Origin: Rhodospirillaceae bacterium
GTDB taxonomy: Bacteria > Pseudomonadota > Alphaproteobacteria > SP197
Direction: 5' to 3'
NCBI GenBank assembly: GCA_018700655.1
Contig: JABIUG010000138.1
Location: 1 to 10,154 of the forward strand
Length of the DNA stretch: 10,154 nucleotides
The notes beneath the pieces are model-generated. The model saw nothing but the letters and a program-made list of their open reading frames with translations. It was not told the origin of the DNA and did not search any database. The translations under genes were made by a program, and so were the position numbers. Positions 1-6,955 of this stretch are shown here, piece after piece (the stretch's first letter is position 1; every line of letters starts with the position of its first letter).

Positions 1-546
1 ATTGGCCTGGATGGTGCAGGTGCGCAGCATCATATCGAGCCCCATGGTGCCGACCTTGGGCATGTACTCACGCATGATCTTGTAGCGGCCCTTGGGCATC
101 CAGGGCACATCCTCGCGCGTTTCACGCGGCCGGAAGCCCAGGCCCAGGATGGTGATCCCCATTTCCTCGGAGATTTCCTTGCACTGATCGAGATGCGCGT
201 TGGTCTCGCGGCAGGTCTCGTGCAGATTCTTGAGCGGCGCGCCGGAAAGCTCGAGCTGGCCGCCCGGCTCAAGCGAGACATGCTGGCCGTCCTTGGAGAG
301 ACCGATCACGTTGTCGCCCTCGTTCATCGGTTCCCAGCCGAAGCGCTGGAGTTCCTCGAGAATCGCACGAATCCCGTTGGGCGCGTCATAGCTGAGTGGT
401 TTGCAGGTCGCGGCGTCGTAACAGAACTTCTCGTGTTCTGTGCCGATCAGCCACTCGTCCTTTGGCTTGCACCCGGATTCCAGGCGCTCGATGAGCTGTG
501 CTTTTTCGGTCAGCGGCGTGGTGTTTTGAGCGGAAGGAATAGACAC
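1..546 (-). CDS. gshA: Glutamate-cysteine ligase, N-terminal part (cut by window edge)
   Basis: Catalyses the ATP-dependent joining of L-glutamate and L-cysteine, the first and rate-limiting step of cytosolic glutathione synthesis. Only the first 182 residues lie in the window; the frame runs off the left edge without a stop. Family landmarks visible are IGTEHEKF (residues 34-41), SLEPGGQLELSG (91-102, the glutamate/ATP-site region), MPKGRYKIMREYMPKVG (150-166) and MMLRTCTIQAN (172-182). These fit the plant/alphaproteobacterial class of the ligase rather than the enterobacterial GshA class. The start is GTG at 546, preceded by AGGGGG (557-562) ten bases away, with no in-frame ATG at the N-terminus. 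It lies 68 bp downstream of rsmE on the same strand, so the two are probably cotranscribed. The family assignment is firm; the full length cannot be judged here. Confidence 0.95.
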   Translation of the reverse strand, partial: MSIPSAQNTTPLTEKAQLIERLESGCKPKDEWLIGTEHEKFCYDAATCKPLSYDAPNGIRAILEELQRFGWEPMNEGDNVIGLSKDGQHVSLEPGGQLELSGAPLKNLHETCRETNAHLDQCKEISEEMGITILGLGFRPRETREDVPWMPKGRYKIMREYMPKVGTMGLDMMLRTCTIQAN

Positions 547-614
547 GGTCGAAAGACCCCCTGTGACCGTGGAAAGGTAACGGGCCGGCGAACCCGTACT
601 GATCGGTCCGGCGA

Positions 615-1325
615 CTAGAGCAAATCGCGACTGGCTTGCCAAGCGGCAAGCGCAGCCACAGCCGCCGTCTCGATACGCAGGATATGGGCTCCAAGTGAGA
701 CCGGCACAACCATCGCCAGCGTTTTCAGGTGACGAAGCTCGCCTGGATCAAAGCCTCCCTCTGGACCGATCAGGATGCCGGCATCTCCGGAAAAGGCGCG
801 CGAGGCGGGTTTGCCGCCGCCGGTTTCATCGCATAACAAAAGCGCCCGATCGACAGGCCATGCCTCAAGAACCGCCGCGAGCGGCTGCTGATCAAAACAC
901 GCGGGAACATCGAGACGCCCGCTTTGTTCGGCGGCTTCAACAGCCCAGTCACGGAATTTGGCCGTCCTGGTCCCGGGCGGTTCGGTCCGCGCCGTCGTGA
1001 TCGGCATCAGGCGGCCGGCACCCAGTTCCGTCGCTTTTTCGACCAGAAAACGCAGGCGGTCTTTTTTCGGCGGGGCAAACAGCAACCAGGGTCCAGCCGT
1101 CGATGTCTGAACCTTCAACAGCTCTTCGCACAACACCCCGGTTCCATCGAGCCTGGCCAGCCATTCGCCGTCGCGACCATTGAACAGGCGCACGCCATCA
1201 CCTTGCCCAAGGCGCATGACCCGTGCGAGGTAATGGCGCTGGCCGTCGGCAAGCTCTGCAAAAGCGCCTTCGGCAAGCGGTGATTCGACAAAGAGACGCG
1301 GCACGGGCCGCCCATCACGACGCAT
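615..1325 (-). CDS. rsmE: 16S rRNA (uracil-1498-N3)-methyltransferase RsmE
   Basis: SAM-dependent SPOUT-fold enzyme that methylates N3 of U1498 of 16S rRNA in the 30S subunit. The 236-residue length is normal for the family. Visible landmarks are RLFV near the N-terminus (10-13), the PUA-like stretch HYLARVMRLGQGD (31-43), KKDRLRFLVEKATELG (87-102), EAAEQSGR (130-137), and the knotted SAM-binding C-terminus with LIGPEGGF (185-192) and LGAHILRIETAAVAALA (211-227). The usual motif there is LGxRILR, so His at residue 214 in place of Arg is a small departure. The start ATG at 1325 has GAGGG (1329-1333) just upstream at rather short spacing. GTG at 1304 (giving an N-terminus of VPRLFV) is a possible alternative. 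The gene is head-to-head with ubiA and upstream of gshA. Confidence 0.95.
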   Translation of the reverse strand: MRRDGRPVPRLFVESPLAEGAFAELADGQRHYLARVMRLGQGDGVRLFNGRDGEWLARLDGTGVLCEELLKVQTSTAGPWLLFAPPKKDRLRFLVEKATELGAGRLMPITTARTEPPGTRTAKFRDWAVEAAEQSGRLDVPACFDQQPLAAVLEAWPVDRALLLCDETGGGKPASRAFSGDAGILIGPEGGFDPGELRHLKTLAMVVPVSLGAHILRIETAAVAALAAWQASRDLL

Positions 1326-1340
1326 GGACCCTCATCAAAC

Positions 1341-2267
1341 ATGACCAGCCCCAGCGATAGCGCGAAGGCGCCCCTGCCGTCCATGGCAACAAACTGGGTC
1401 GATCGCTTCGCACCGGCTCCAACCAGGCCCTGGCTGAAGCTTGCCCGGGCGCACAACCCGGGCGGTTTCTGGCTTCTGATGTGGCCGTGCTGGTGGTCGA
1501 CAGCGCTCGCGGCCGATGGATTTCCCGATCTGCGCCTACTCGTGTTGTTCCTGGTCGGCGCTGTTGTGATGCGTTCGGCAGGGTGCGTCATCAACGACAT
1601 CATGGACCGTGAATTCGACGCCAGTGTCGAACGCACGAAGTCGCGCCCGCTGGCCAGCGGCGAAATTTCGCTGCTCGGTGCGTTCATCCTCCTGGCGCTG
1701 CTGTTGGGACTTGGCCTGGTGGTGCTGGTCCAGCTCGATCCCGCCGCCATCCTGATCGGCGCAGCCTCGTTGGGCCTTGTGGCGCTCTATCCCTTCATGA
1801 AACGTTTGACCTATTGGCCCCAGCTTTTCCTGGGCCTGGCCTTCAACTGGGGTGCGCTGGTCGGCTGGGCCGCGGTCAAGGGCGAGCTCTCGCTGGCACC
1901 ACTGCTGCTTTATGCCGGCTGCATCTGCTGGACGATCGGCTACGACACGATCTATGCCCATCAGGACAAGGACGACGATATCAAGATCGGCGTCAAATCG
2001 ACCGCCCTGAAGTTCGGCGATAAAACCAAACCGATCGTTGCGTTGTTTTATGTGCTGTTCCTGGTCGGTCTCGCCGCCGCCGCCCGCAAGGTCGGCCTCG
2101 CCTGGCCGTTTTACCTGGTCGCAGCCGGTGCGGGCGGCCATTTCGTCTGGCAGGTCACCACCGTCAAACTCGACACGCCTGCCTCATGCTTCAAACGTTT
2201 TGTCTCCAACGGCCAGGTCGGCCTGCTGGTTTTCCTCGCGATCGTGATGGGAAAGATCGCCGGCTAG
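1341..2267 (+). CDS. ubiA: 4-hydroxybenzoate polyprenyltransferase UbiA
   Basis: Integral inner-membrane prenyltransferase that attaches the polyprenyl tail to 4-hydroxybenzoate in ubiquinone synthesis. The 308-residue protein is mostly hydrophobic helices. It carries both aspartate-rich magnesium/pyrophosphate motifs of the superfamily: NDIMDREFD (85-93), followed by the RPLASG loop (102-107), and YDTIYAHQDKDDD (201-213). The YDTxYAxxDKxDD form is typical of UbiA itself rather than of heme O or chlorophyll prenyltransferases. The ATG at 1341 has no clear Shine-Dalgarno sequence; the in-frame ATG at 1383, giving an N-terminus of MATNWVDRF, is a possible alternative. The start lies 15 bp from the divergent rsmE start. 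Its TAG stop overlaps the stop of the convergent GGCT-like gene in the tetranucleotide CTAG. Confidence 0.96.
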   Translation: MTSPSDSAKAPLPSMATNWVDRFAPAPTRPWLKLARAHNPGGFWLLMWPCWWSTALAADGFPDLRLLVLFLVGAVVMRSAGCVINDIMDREFDASVERTKSRPLASGEISLLGAFILLALLLGLGLVVLVQLDPAAILIGAASLGLVALYPFMKRLTYWPQLFLGLAFNWGALVGWAAVKGELSLAPLLLYAGCICWTIGYDTIYAHQDKDDDIKIGVKSTALKFGDKTKPIVALFYVLFLVGLAAAARKVGLAWPFYLVAAGAGGHFVWQVTTVKLDTPASCFKRFVSNGQVGLLVFLAIVMGKIAG

Positions 2268-3031
2268 TCGGCGTGACGGATCGCGCGCTCACGCATCTTC
2301 AGGACCAGCGAGCGACGATGGTCGTCATCACCGACGACGCGCAGGATGAAGGCGTGGAGATCGGCACCTTCGCCCAGATGACCGCATAACTCGCCCAGCA
2401 TGTCGGCCTGTTCGCGCGCGACAAAGCGCCGGTTGTCGGCATGAACCCTGGCCAGCGCCACCGGTTCGCCGCCATAGCCATAAACCCCATGGCTGGTGAC
2501 ATAGGCTGCGGCATCAGCGACCTCGCCCATGCCATCGGCCTCGACCCGGCCCTCCAGCCTGGCGAAATGATAATTTTCGCCCTCCGAGACATGCATGATC
2601 TCGAGCTGCGTATCGGTCAGCAGCGAAACCGAGACATGGGCGACCGTGCCCGCGCTGTGATAGACCCCGGCGGGCAGCGAACCATAGGTCGCGATATGGG
2701 TGGCATAGACGACATCGTGGTCGTGCAGCCTGCAGCGCAATACCGGGATCGTGGCATCCTCGCCATACTTCTCCAGCAGCCGCTGGGGCGATGCGTTCGA
2801 GCCATAACCGACCACGGCCGTGCGCGGCACCCTCGCGCTATCGGTATCCCCGAGCCCGTGACGTGCTTCCTCTGCCGACACAACGGCACCATCGAGTTCG
2901 ACCATCGTGTCGACCAAAGGGTCACTGCCATCCTCGATAATGCGCAGCCCCCGACCGCCAACGAACAAAAAGCCATGGCCCGGCGGATCAAACGGGTAAC
3001 CGAAAGCATGGACAACTTCGGGAGATGTCAC
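2264..3031 (-). CDS. Gamma-glutamylcyclotransferase-like protein with an N-terminal extension
   Basis: 255 residues, predicted soluble. The central part looks like the gamma-glutamylcyclotransferase (GGCT/AIG2) fold. VVGYGSN at 73-79 matches the substrate-binding YGSN loop, and LTDTQLEIMHVSEGENYHFARL (138-159, shown as key residues only: Leu138, Glu150, Tyr154) resembles the family's L-x-x-x-E-G-x-x-Y segment, with Glu150 in the position of the catalytic acid. Known members release 5-oxoproline from gamma-glutamyl amino acids or glutathione, or cleave related amides; the substrate here cannot be told. About 70 residues precede the domain, including YPFDPPGHGFLFVGGRG (12-28), which I do not recognise. 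The start is GTG at 3031, overlapping the upstream gene's TGA as GTGA, so translation is probably coupled. Only a weak Shine-Dalgarno sequence precedes it. Its stop overlaps that of ubiA. The fold call is moderate; function is unproven. Confidence 0.65.
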   Translation of the reverse strand: MTSPEVVHAFGYPFDPPGHGFLFVGGRGLRIIEDGSDPLVDTMVELDGAVVSAEEARHGLGDTDSARVPRTAVVGYGSNASPQRLLEKYGEDATIPVLRCRLHDHDVVYATHIATYGSLPAGVYHSAGTVAHVSVSLLTDTQLEIMHVSEGENYHFARLEGRVEADGMGEVADAAAYVTSHGVYGYGGEPVALARVHADNRRFVAREQADMLGELCGHLGEGADLHAFILRVVGDDDHRRSLVLKMRERAIRHAD

Positions 3032-4176
3032 TGATCGCCGCCCGTCTCACTGCCTTCCTGCGCCGTCGCAAGGGCGGCGATGACGAGACTGTGGGCGTAG
3101 TCCAGAGCAGCGCGCGGGGCGTTGTCGCCGGCGGGGAAGGAGCCGCGATCGGTGTCGAACCACAGGGCGTTGCCGCCGTATTTGGCGGGCGCGATACGGA
3201 CACCTTCAATTTCATCGTGCATCAGTTCGGCGCCGATCTTGGGTTCCTTGCCGTCCTTTGAGAGCGAAGCAATCACGACGCGGTCGCGGCGCAGGATGAG
3301 CTGGCGGCGCGCCTTCATCCTGCCCAGGGTCAGGAACAGAAAGACGGCAATGCCGAAGGCAGCGATCGCGGGGATGACCAGGATCATGTCGGAACCAATG
3401 ATCTCAAGGAGTATCGCGACCGTGATCGCCGCCCCGACACCGGCGACCACGACCAGCAGTTTCAGCGGGATCGCGGCCTTGAGGAAATTCAGCACGATCA
3501 TGTCGCTGCCGCGTTCGACACCCAGCTCCGCCGGCGCACTGCCGGTCTTGTAAGTGGTGTCGATCTTTACGGCCGCGGCGAGTTCTGCAATCGAGCGGTC
3601 GAGATCACCAGGCGCGCGAGCCTGAAACCCATCGGCAGTTTCTTCCAGGGCGGGAATATCAAGCAACCGCGCGCAATCCTCGACCAGCTTGCGCCCTTCT
3701 GCCTCGTCGTTGCTCGCACCCAGGACAACACGTTTGCTTTTGTCGTCATGGGGCAGCGCCGCGAGCCAGGCGACGTGGGTCTGTTTGTTGCGGTTGTAGG
3801 TCACGCGTTTTCGCAGGACCCCGGGATAGTCCGACAACGCCATGACATGTTCACGGGCCTTGAACCACGATCTGCGACGGATCGTGATGGTGCCGTGGTC
3901 GATCGTGGCTTCGATCTTCAGCAGCGCGGCATAAAGACCAGCCAGGAAGACGCCACAACCGATCAGGAGCGGCGCGTAAGGGATCAGGGATTCCGGAAAA
4001 GGTTCGGCATGGAGATCCGACATCATCGTCATCCCCACAACCGCAAAGATCACGGCAGAAACCATCATCCAGGTAGCATGCAGGATGTTGCCTTTGGTCG
4101 TGAAGGTCGCCGGCAGCGCTCCCGGCGCATCCCCGTTGTCGAAGCTGAAGGTGTAACCGCTACTCGTGATCGCCAT
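3028..4176 (-). CDS. Four-helix membrane protein of unknown function, apparently two repeated modules
   Basis: 382 residues, family not recognised. Hydropathy by eye gives helices near residues 31-51, 65-87, 234-258 and 264-285. The first pair is followed by a beta-rich soluble stretch (about 91-175) beginning TIDHGTITIRRRS and containing ALSDYPGV. The second pair is followed by another such stretch (about 291-365) beginning ILRRDRVVI and containing EIEGVRI. The pattern suggests an internal duplication of a module made of two transmembrane helices and a soluble domain. The single-module protein encoded just upstream (stop at 4201) aligns without gaps to the first soluble domain. There is no signal peptide. 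The start ATG at 4176 is preceded by AAGGGA (4187-4192) ten bases away. The gap to the upstream gene is 24 bp and the overlap with the downstream GGCT-like gene is 4 bp, so this is the middle gene of an operon. The soluble domains could be PH-like, but that is a guess. Confidence 0.85.
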   Translation of the reverse strand: MAITSSGYTFSFDNGDAPGALPATFTTKGNILHATWMMVSAVIFAVVGMTMMSDLHAEPFPESLIPYAPLLIGCGVFLAGLYAALLKIEATIDHGTITIRRRSWFKAREHVMALSDYPGVLRKRVTYNRNKQTHVAWLAALPHDDKSKRVVLGASNDEAEGRKLVEDCARLLDIPALEETADGFQARAPGDLDRSIAELAAAVKIDTTYKTGSAPAELGVERGSDMIVLNFLKAAIPLKLLVVVAGVGAAITVAILLEIIGSDMILVIPAIAAFGIAVFLFLTLGRMKARRQLILRRDRVVIASLSKDGKEPKIGAELMHDEIEGVRIAPAKYGGNALWFDTDRGSFPAGDNAPRAALDYAHSLVIAALATAQEGSETGGDQ

Positions 4177-4200
4177 GGTCTTGTCGTCCCTTGATCCTGC

Positions 4201-4785
4201 TCAGCTTCTGTTGACCGCGGCATCCACGACCTCGGTTGCCGGTCGCGACTGAACCACATCATGGCCCAGCCATTCGGCATAATCCCGGCAGGCATCGCGC
4301 CGCCCGCCGGAGATCAGCATACTCCAGAGCACGATGCGCCGGTCATTCTGATGATGATCGAGAACGATCGCTGCGATCTTGTGCGCCCGGCCTTCGGCTG
4401 AGACCGGAATATCGAGCGCCATGACGCCCCGAAAGGCGCTGAGCGGTTCGCTCCAGTGCCTGGAGCCGGCAGTGCTGCGCTCGGTGACCAGAACCGCATC
4501 GCGATCGATCACGGTCTCGCGTCGCCAGAAGGCCGCCCGAATGCAGAACAACAACAGCGCCACACCGACCGCAGCAAACACCAGGGGCATCAGAAGACCC
4601 CAGTTCTCGCCACTCGCGAGCATGTCGAGCGCCAGCCCCAGGGTGAGCGTGAGCCAGAGCAGGGCAAAGCCGGTCCAGAGCGCGCGGATGATCAGGCCAT
4701 GGCCCACGACCTGACGGACCGGCCGCTCGGACATGGCAATGCGGTCTCCGACACGAAAGGCCAGCCCATCCTGTTCGATAATCAT
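4201..4785 (-). CDS. Two-helix membrane protein of unknown function, single-module paralogue of its neighbour
   Basis: 194 residues from the chosen start, family not recognised. Two transmembrane helices (about 33-55 and 64-84) are followed by a soluble beta-rich domain starting TVIDRDAVLV (91-100). From residue 92 to about 177 it aligns by hand, gap-free and with an offset of one residue, to residues 91-176 of the 382-residue protein encoded next. About 19 of 86 positions are identical, including I-D, R-S, L-S, G-V, two His, V-L and D-x-A-x-x-L. The frame stays open upstream to 4917, with in-frame ATGs at 4917 and 4845. Those would extend into or overlap the divergent amidase and give an Arg/Ala-rich, poorly conserved-looking N-terminus, so I prefer ATG at 4785, which leaves 58 bp for promoters. 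No strong Shine-Dalgarno sequence is seen. It is the first gene of the minus-strand operon. Confidence 0.8.
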   Translation of the reverse strand: MIIEQDGLAFRVGDRIAMSERPVRQVVGHGLIIRALWTGFALLWLTLTLGLALDMLASGENWGLLMPLVFAAVGVALLLFCIRAAFWRRETVIDRDAVLVTERSTAGSRHWSEPLSAFRGVMALDIPVSAEGRAHKIAAIVLDHHQNDRRIVLWSMLISGGRRDACRDYAEWLGHDVVQSRPATEVVDAAVNRS

Positions 4786-4843
4786 GGCCCATGCTGCCGC
4801 TCCGCCTGCTTGACGTCCACGCCTGACGTGCCATCTATGGGCC

Positions 4844-6280
4844 ATGGACGATGATCTTCTGTTTCTTTCCGCCACCCATGCCGCCCGGCGCATCAAGGCG
4901 GGTGAGTTGCTTTCCACCGATTATGTCGGCGCCGTGCTCGACGCGATCGATGCCAGCCAGGCAACGCTCAACGCCTTTGTCACGGTCGACCGTGATCAGG
5001 CGATGACCGCAGCGGCGGCAGCCGACGCCACGGTCGCTTCGGGCGCAAAAACCGGGCCGCTCCACGGTGTCCCCGTCAGCGTCAAGGACATGGTTGCGGT
5101 TGCCGGCATGCCCAACAAGAACGGCTCGTTCACCTGCGAGAACGATGTTCCCGAACACGACGCTCCGGCGGTGCGCCGCCTGCGTTCGGGTGGCGCCATC
5201 GTTGTCGGCAAGACGACAACCCCGGAGTTTGGCCACAAGGGCATGACCGATTCGGTGCTGAGCGGCACGACACGCAACCCCTGGGATCTCGAGCGCACGC
5301 CGGGCGGCAGTTCGGGCGGCGCCGCAGCCGCGGTGGCCGCGGGTCTGGCGCCGCTGGGTATCGGCACCGATGGCGCCGGATCGATCCGCGGTCCGGCGGC
5401 TACCACCGGCATTGTCGGCCACAAACCGACCCGCGGCATGGTCCCGCATCCTGCCAGATCAGACCCCTTCGGGAACCAGTCCTTCACCGGCCCGATGACC
5501 CGCACGATCGCCGATGCGGTCTCCATGGTGCGCCTGATGTCGGGCCCCGACACCAGCGATCCCTGGAGCCTGGGTTCAGGCCAGGTGCGCCGCCCGCCGC
5601 TGAACGGCGACACGCTCGACGGCATGACCATCGCCTATGCCGAAACCATGGCGAACGCGGAAGTCGCGCCCGATGTCGTGGCCAACACCAAGGCCTGCCT
5701 TGATGTCTTCACCTCGCTGGGCGCCATCGTGGAACCCGCGCCGGCCAATTTCGACTGGGCCGAACCGGCCGGTCGCGTGCTTTACCAGGCTGCGATCCAT
5801 CACGCGGTTGAAGCGCTGTTGCCGCAGAGGCGCGACAAGCTCTCGCCCAGCTTCATCGCCTTCGGCGAATGGGGCGCGCAATGGAGCGCGGGCGACATTC
5901 TTGATGCCCAGGCAGAGCGCGGCGAACTCTATGGGCGCGTCCAGGCCCTGCTGCGCCGTTATGACGCCCTGGTCTCGCCGACCGCGGCGCGCACCGCCCT
6001 TGATGCAGATTTTGATGCGACGCAACCGGTCGTGATCAACGGCAAGGAATGCGGCATCACACGCCAGAGCTGGACCGCCTATCAATACCCGTTCAACCTC
6101 ACCGGCAATCCGGCACTCTCCGTACCGTCGGGCTTTGGCGAGGACGGACTTCCCACCGGCCTGCAGATCGTCGCCACGTGGTGGGCCGATCCGCTCTGCC
6201 TGGCGCTGGGCGGCATCATCGAAACCCATCGGCCCTGGGCCGGGAAACGACCGCCGCGCGCCAATCGCGGCCTGTCCTGA
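4844..6280 (+). CDS. Amidase-signature family hydrolase
   Basis: 478 residues, the usual size for amidase-signature enzymes, which hydrolyse carboxamides, acyl amides or related C-N bonds in the cytoplasm. The catalytic triad is complete: Lys81 in VSVKD, cis-Ser156 in TPGGSSGG, and nucleophile Ser180 in GTDGAGSIRGPA. The spacings (75 and 24 residues) match those known from fatty acid amide hydrolase. The usual GTDxGGS is GTDGAGS here, still within the family signature. The C-terminus holds the common NLTGNPALSVPSGF and GLPTGLQIVA segments. There is no GatB or GatC partner nearby, and the sequence does not look like GatA, so a stand-alone metabolic amidase is more likely. The substrate is unknown. 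The ATG at 4844 lies in CCATGG and has no clear Shine-Dalgarno sequence. The gene is convergent with the HigBA fusion, 20 bp from its stop, with no convincing terminator between them. Confidence 0.93.
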   Translation: MDDDLLFLSATHAARRIKAGELLSTDYVGAVLDAIDASQATLNAFVTVDRDQAMTAAAAADATVASGAKTGPLHGVPVSVKDMVAVAGMPNKNGSFTCENDVPEHDAPAVRRLRSGGAIVVGKTTTPEFGHKGMTDSVLSGTTRNPWDLERTPGGSSGGAAAAVAAGLAPLGIGTDGAGSIRGPAATTGIVGHKPTRGMVPHPARSDPFGNQSFTGPMTRTIADAVSMVRLMSGPDTSDPWSLGSGQVRRPPLNGDTLDGMTIAYAETMANAEVAPDVVANTKACLDVFTSLGAIVEPAPANFDWAEPAGRVLYQAAIHHAVEALLPQRRDKLSPSFIAFGEWGAQWSAGDILDAQAERGELYGRVQALLRRYDALVSPTAARTALDADFDATQPVVINGKECGITRQSWTAYQYPFNLTGNPALSVPSGFGEDGLPTGLQIVATWWADPLCLALGGIIETHRPWAGKRPPRANRGLS

Positions 6281-6300
6281 AGCTCGGGTTCTTTTGAAAC

Positions 6301-6924
6301 TCAGGTGTCGCGCGGGTTGACCTCGTCGGAAATCGCCGCGCCATCATCGCGCCGGGCGCCATCAAGGTCGTGATGAGCCTGCAAGCGAATCCAGAACTCG
6401 GCCGAGGTGCCGAAGTAGCGGCCCAGGCGCAGCGCCGTATCGGCGGTGATGGTCCGGCGCCCGAGCACGATGTCATTGGCCCGGCTGCGCGGCACCTTGA
6501 TCGCATTGGCCAGCGCATAGACGCTGATATCCATGGGATCGAGGAACTGCTCTTTCAGGATCTCGCCTGGATGCACCCGAGCCAGGCGTGCGCCATCGGT
6601 CACGTTGCTCATGTCGATCAACTCCCTGTCGAGATCCTCGCGCAAAATCGTCACGTTGCCGCCCGCCGAACAAACACCACCGTCGGGCCAGATGAAGCGC
6701 AGCCGCCAAGTGCCGGCGAACATTACCGCCCATGTGCACGGTGCAGCACTGGCCAACGCCTGTGGCCGCGCCAGTGGCATCGCCATCAGATCATCGATCA
6801 CCTCTGCCGCGTCAAGCATCTGCAGCCGGGTCATCGCCGGGCGCTGGATGGCATCGGGCATGACCGTGACATGCATGCCTTTGAGCAGTGCGGCCGTGGT
6901 GGTATCGCCCAGACTTTCGATCAT
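6301..6924 (-). CDS. HigB-HigA toxin-antitoxin fusion with a degenerate toxin half
   Basis: One uninterrupted 207-residue frame. Residues 1 to about 95 resemble RelE-superfamily HigB toxins: MIESLGD...LLKG at the start, PDAIQRPAMTRLQMLDAA (23-40) with the family's I-Q-R-x-A and L-D-A-A, and GTWRLRFIW (71-79). Residues 105-207 are a complete HigA/VapI-type XRE antitoxin: HPGEILKEQF (118-127), a helix-turn-helix over about 134-158, and ITADTALRLGRYFGTSAEFW (159-178). HigB is normally a ribosome-dependent mRNA endonuclease encoded separately just upstream of higA. Here the C-terminal D-Y-H catalytic motif is absent (the frame reads GGNVTILREDLDREL instead), and the usual basic G-D-R and S-I-R-I-N stretch is replaced by uncharged residues. 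The toxin is therefore probably inactive. HigA can probably also be made alone from ATG at 6612, which has its own ribosome binding site. The frame lies 31 bp downstream of the triple-Rid gene. Confidence 0.82.
   Translation of the reverse strand: MIESLGDTTTAALLKGMHVTVMPDAIQRPAMTRLQMLDAAEVIDDLMAMPLARPQALASAAPCTWAVMFAGTWRLRFIWPDGGVCSAGGNVTILREDLDRELIDMSNVTDGARLARVHPGEILKEQFLDPMDISVYALANAIKVPRSRANDIVLGRRTITADTALRLGRYFGTSAEFWIRLQAHHDLDGARRDDGAAISDEVNPRDT
6622..6627 (-). promoter_or_regulatory. Internal ribosome binding site for the HigA part
   Basis: On the minus strand AGGGAG lies nine bases before the in-frame ATG at 6612, which is exactly where a free HigA antitoxin of 103 residues would begin (MSNVTDGARLARVHPGE). 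In ordinary higBA operons this site would sit near the end of higB. Its survival inside the fused frame suggests that the antitoxin is still translated separately, or that the fusion arose recently by loss of the higB stop. Confidence 0.6.
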
Positions 6925-6935
6925 GGTGACACCGT

Positions 6936-6949
6936 AACGTTCCCACGTT
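6936..6949. promoter_or_regulatory. Perfect inverted repeat, candidate HigA operator
   Basis: AACGT-TCCC-ACGTT is a perfect 5-bp inverted repeat with a 4-bp spacer, ending 11 bases before the fusion gene's ATG (6924), inside the short gap after the triple-Rid gene. HigA-type XRE antitoxins repress their own promoter by binding short palindromes at this kind of position. The site is seen in the sequence; binding is inferred. No convincing -35/-10 pair was identified next to it. Confidence 0.4.
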
Positions 6950-6955
6950 TCGCCG

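Noticed and set aside
547..614. Possible hairpins (GCCGG/CCGGC, CGGG/CCCG) between rsmE and gshA
   Set aside because: Stems of four or five pairs with long loops are expected by chance in such GC-rich sequence.
4843..4846. CCATGG giving ATG on both strands, so the amidase and the two-helix protein could start on overlapping codons
   Set aside because: The extra 20 residues of the minus-strand protein are Arg/Ala-rich, and ATG at 4785 gives a more natural start with space for promoters.
6276..6305. CCTGA...TCAGG inverted repeat between the convergent amidase and HigBA stops
   Set aside because: Only five pairs with a 20-base loop and no T-run on either side; too weak for a terminator.
6473..6739. 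Overlapping minus-strand frame inside the fusion, checked as a possible frameshifted end of HigB
   Set aside because: It does not contain the D-Y-H ending or any other HigB feature, so it does not restore an intact toxin.
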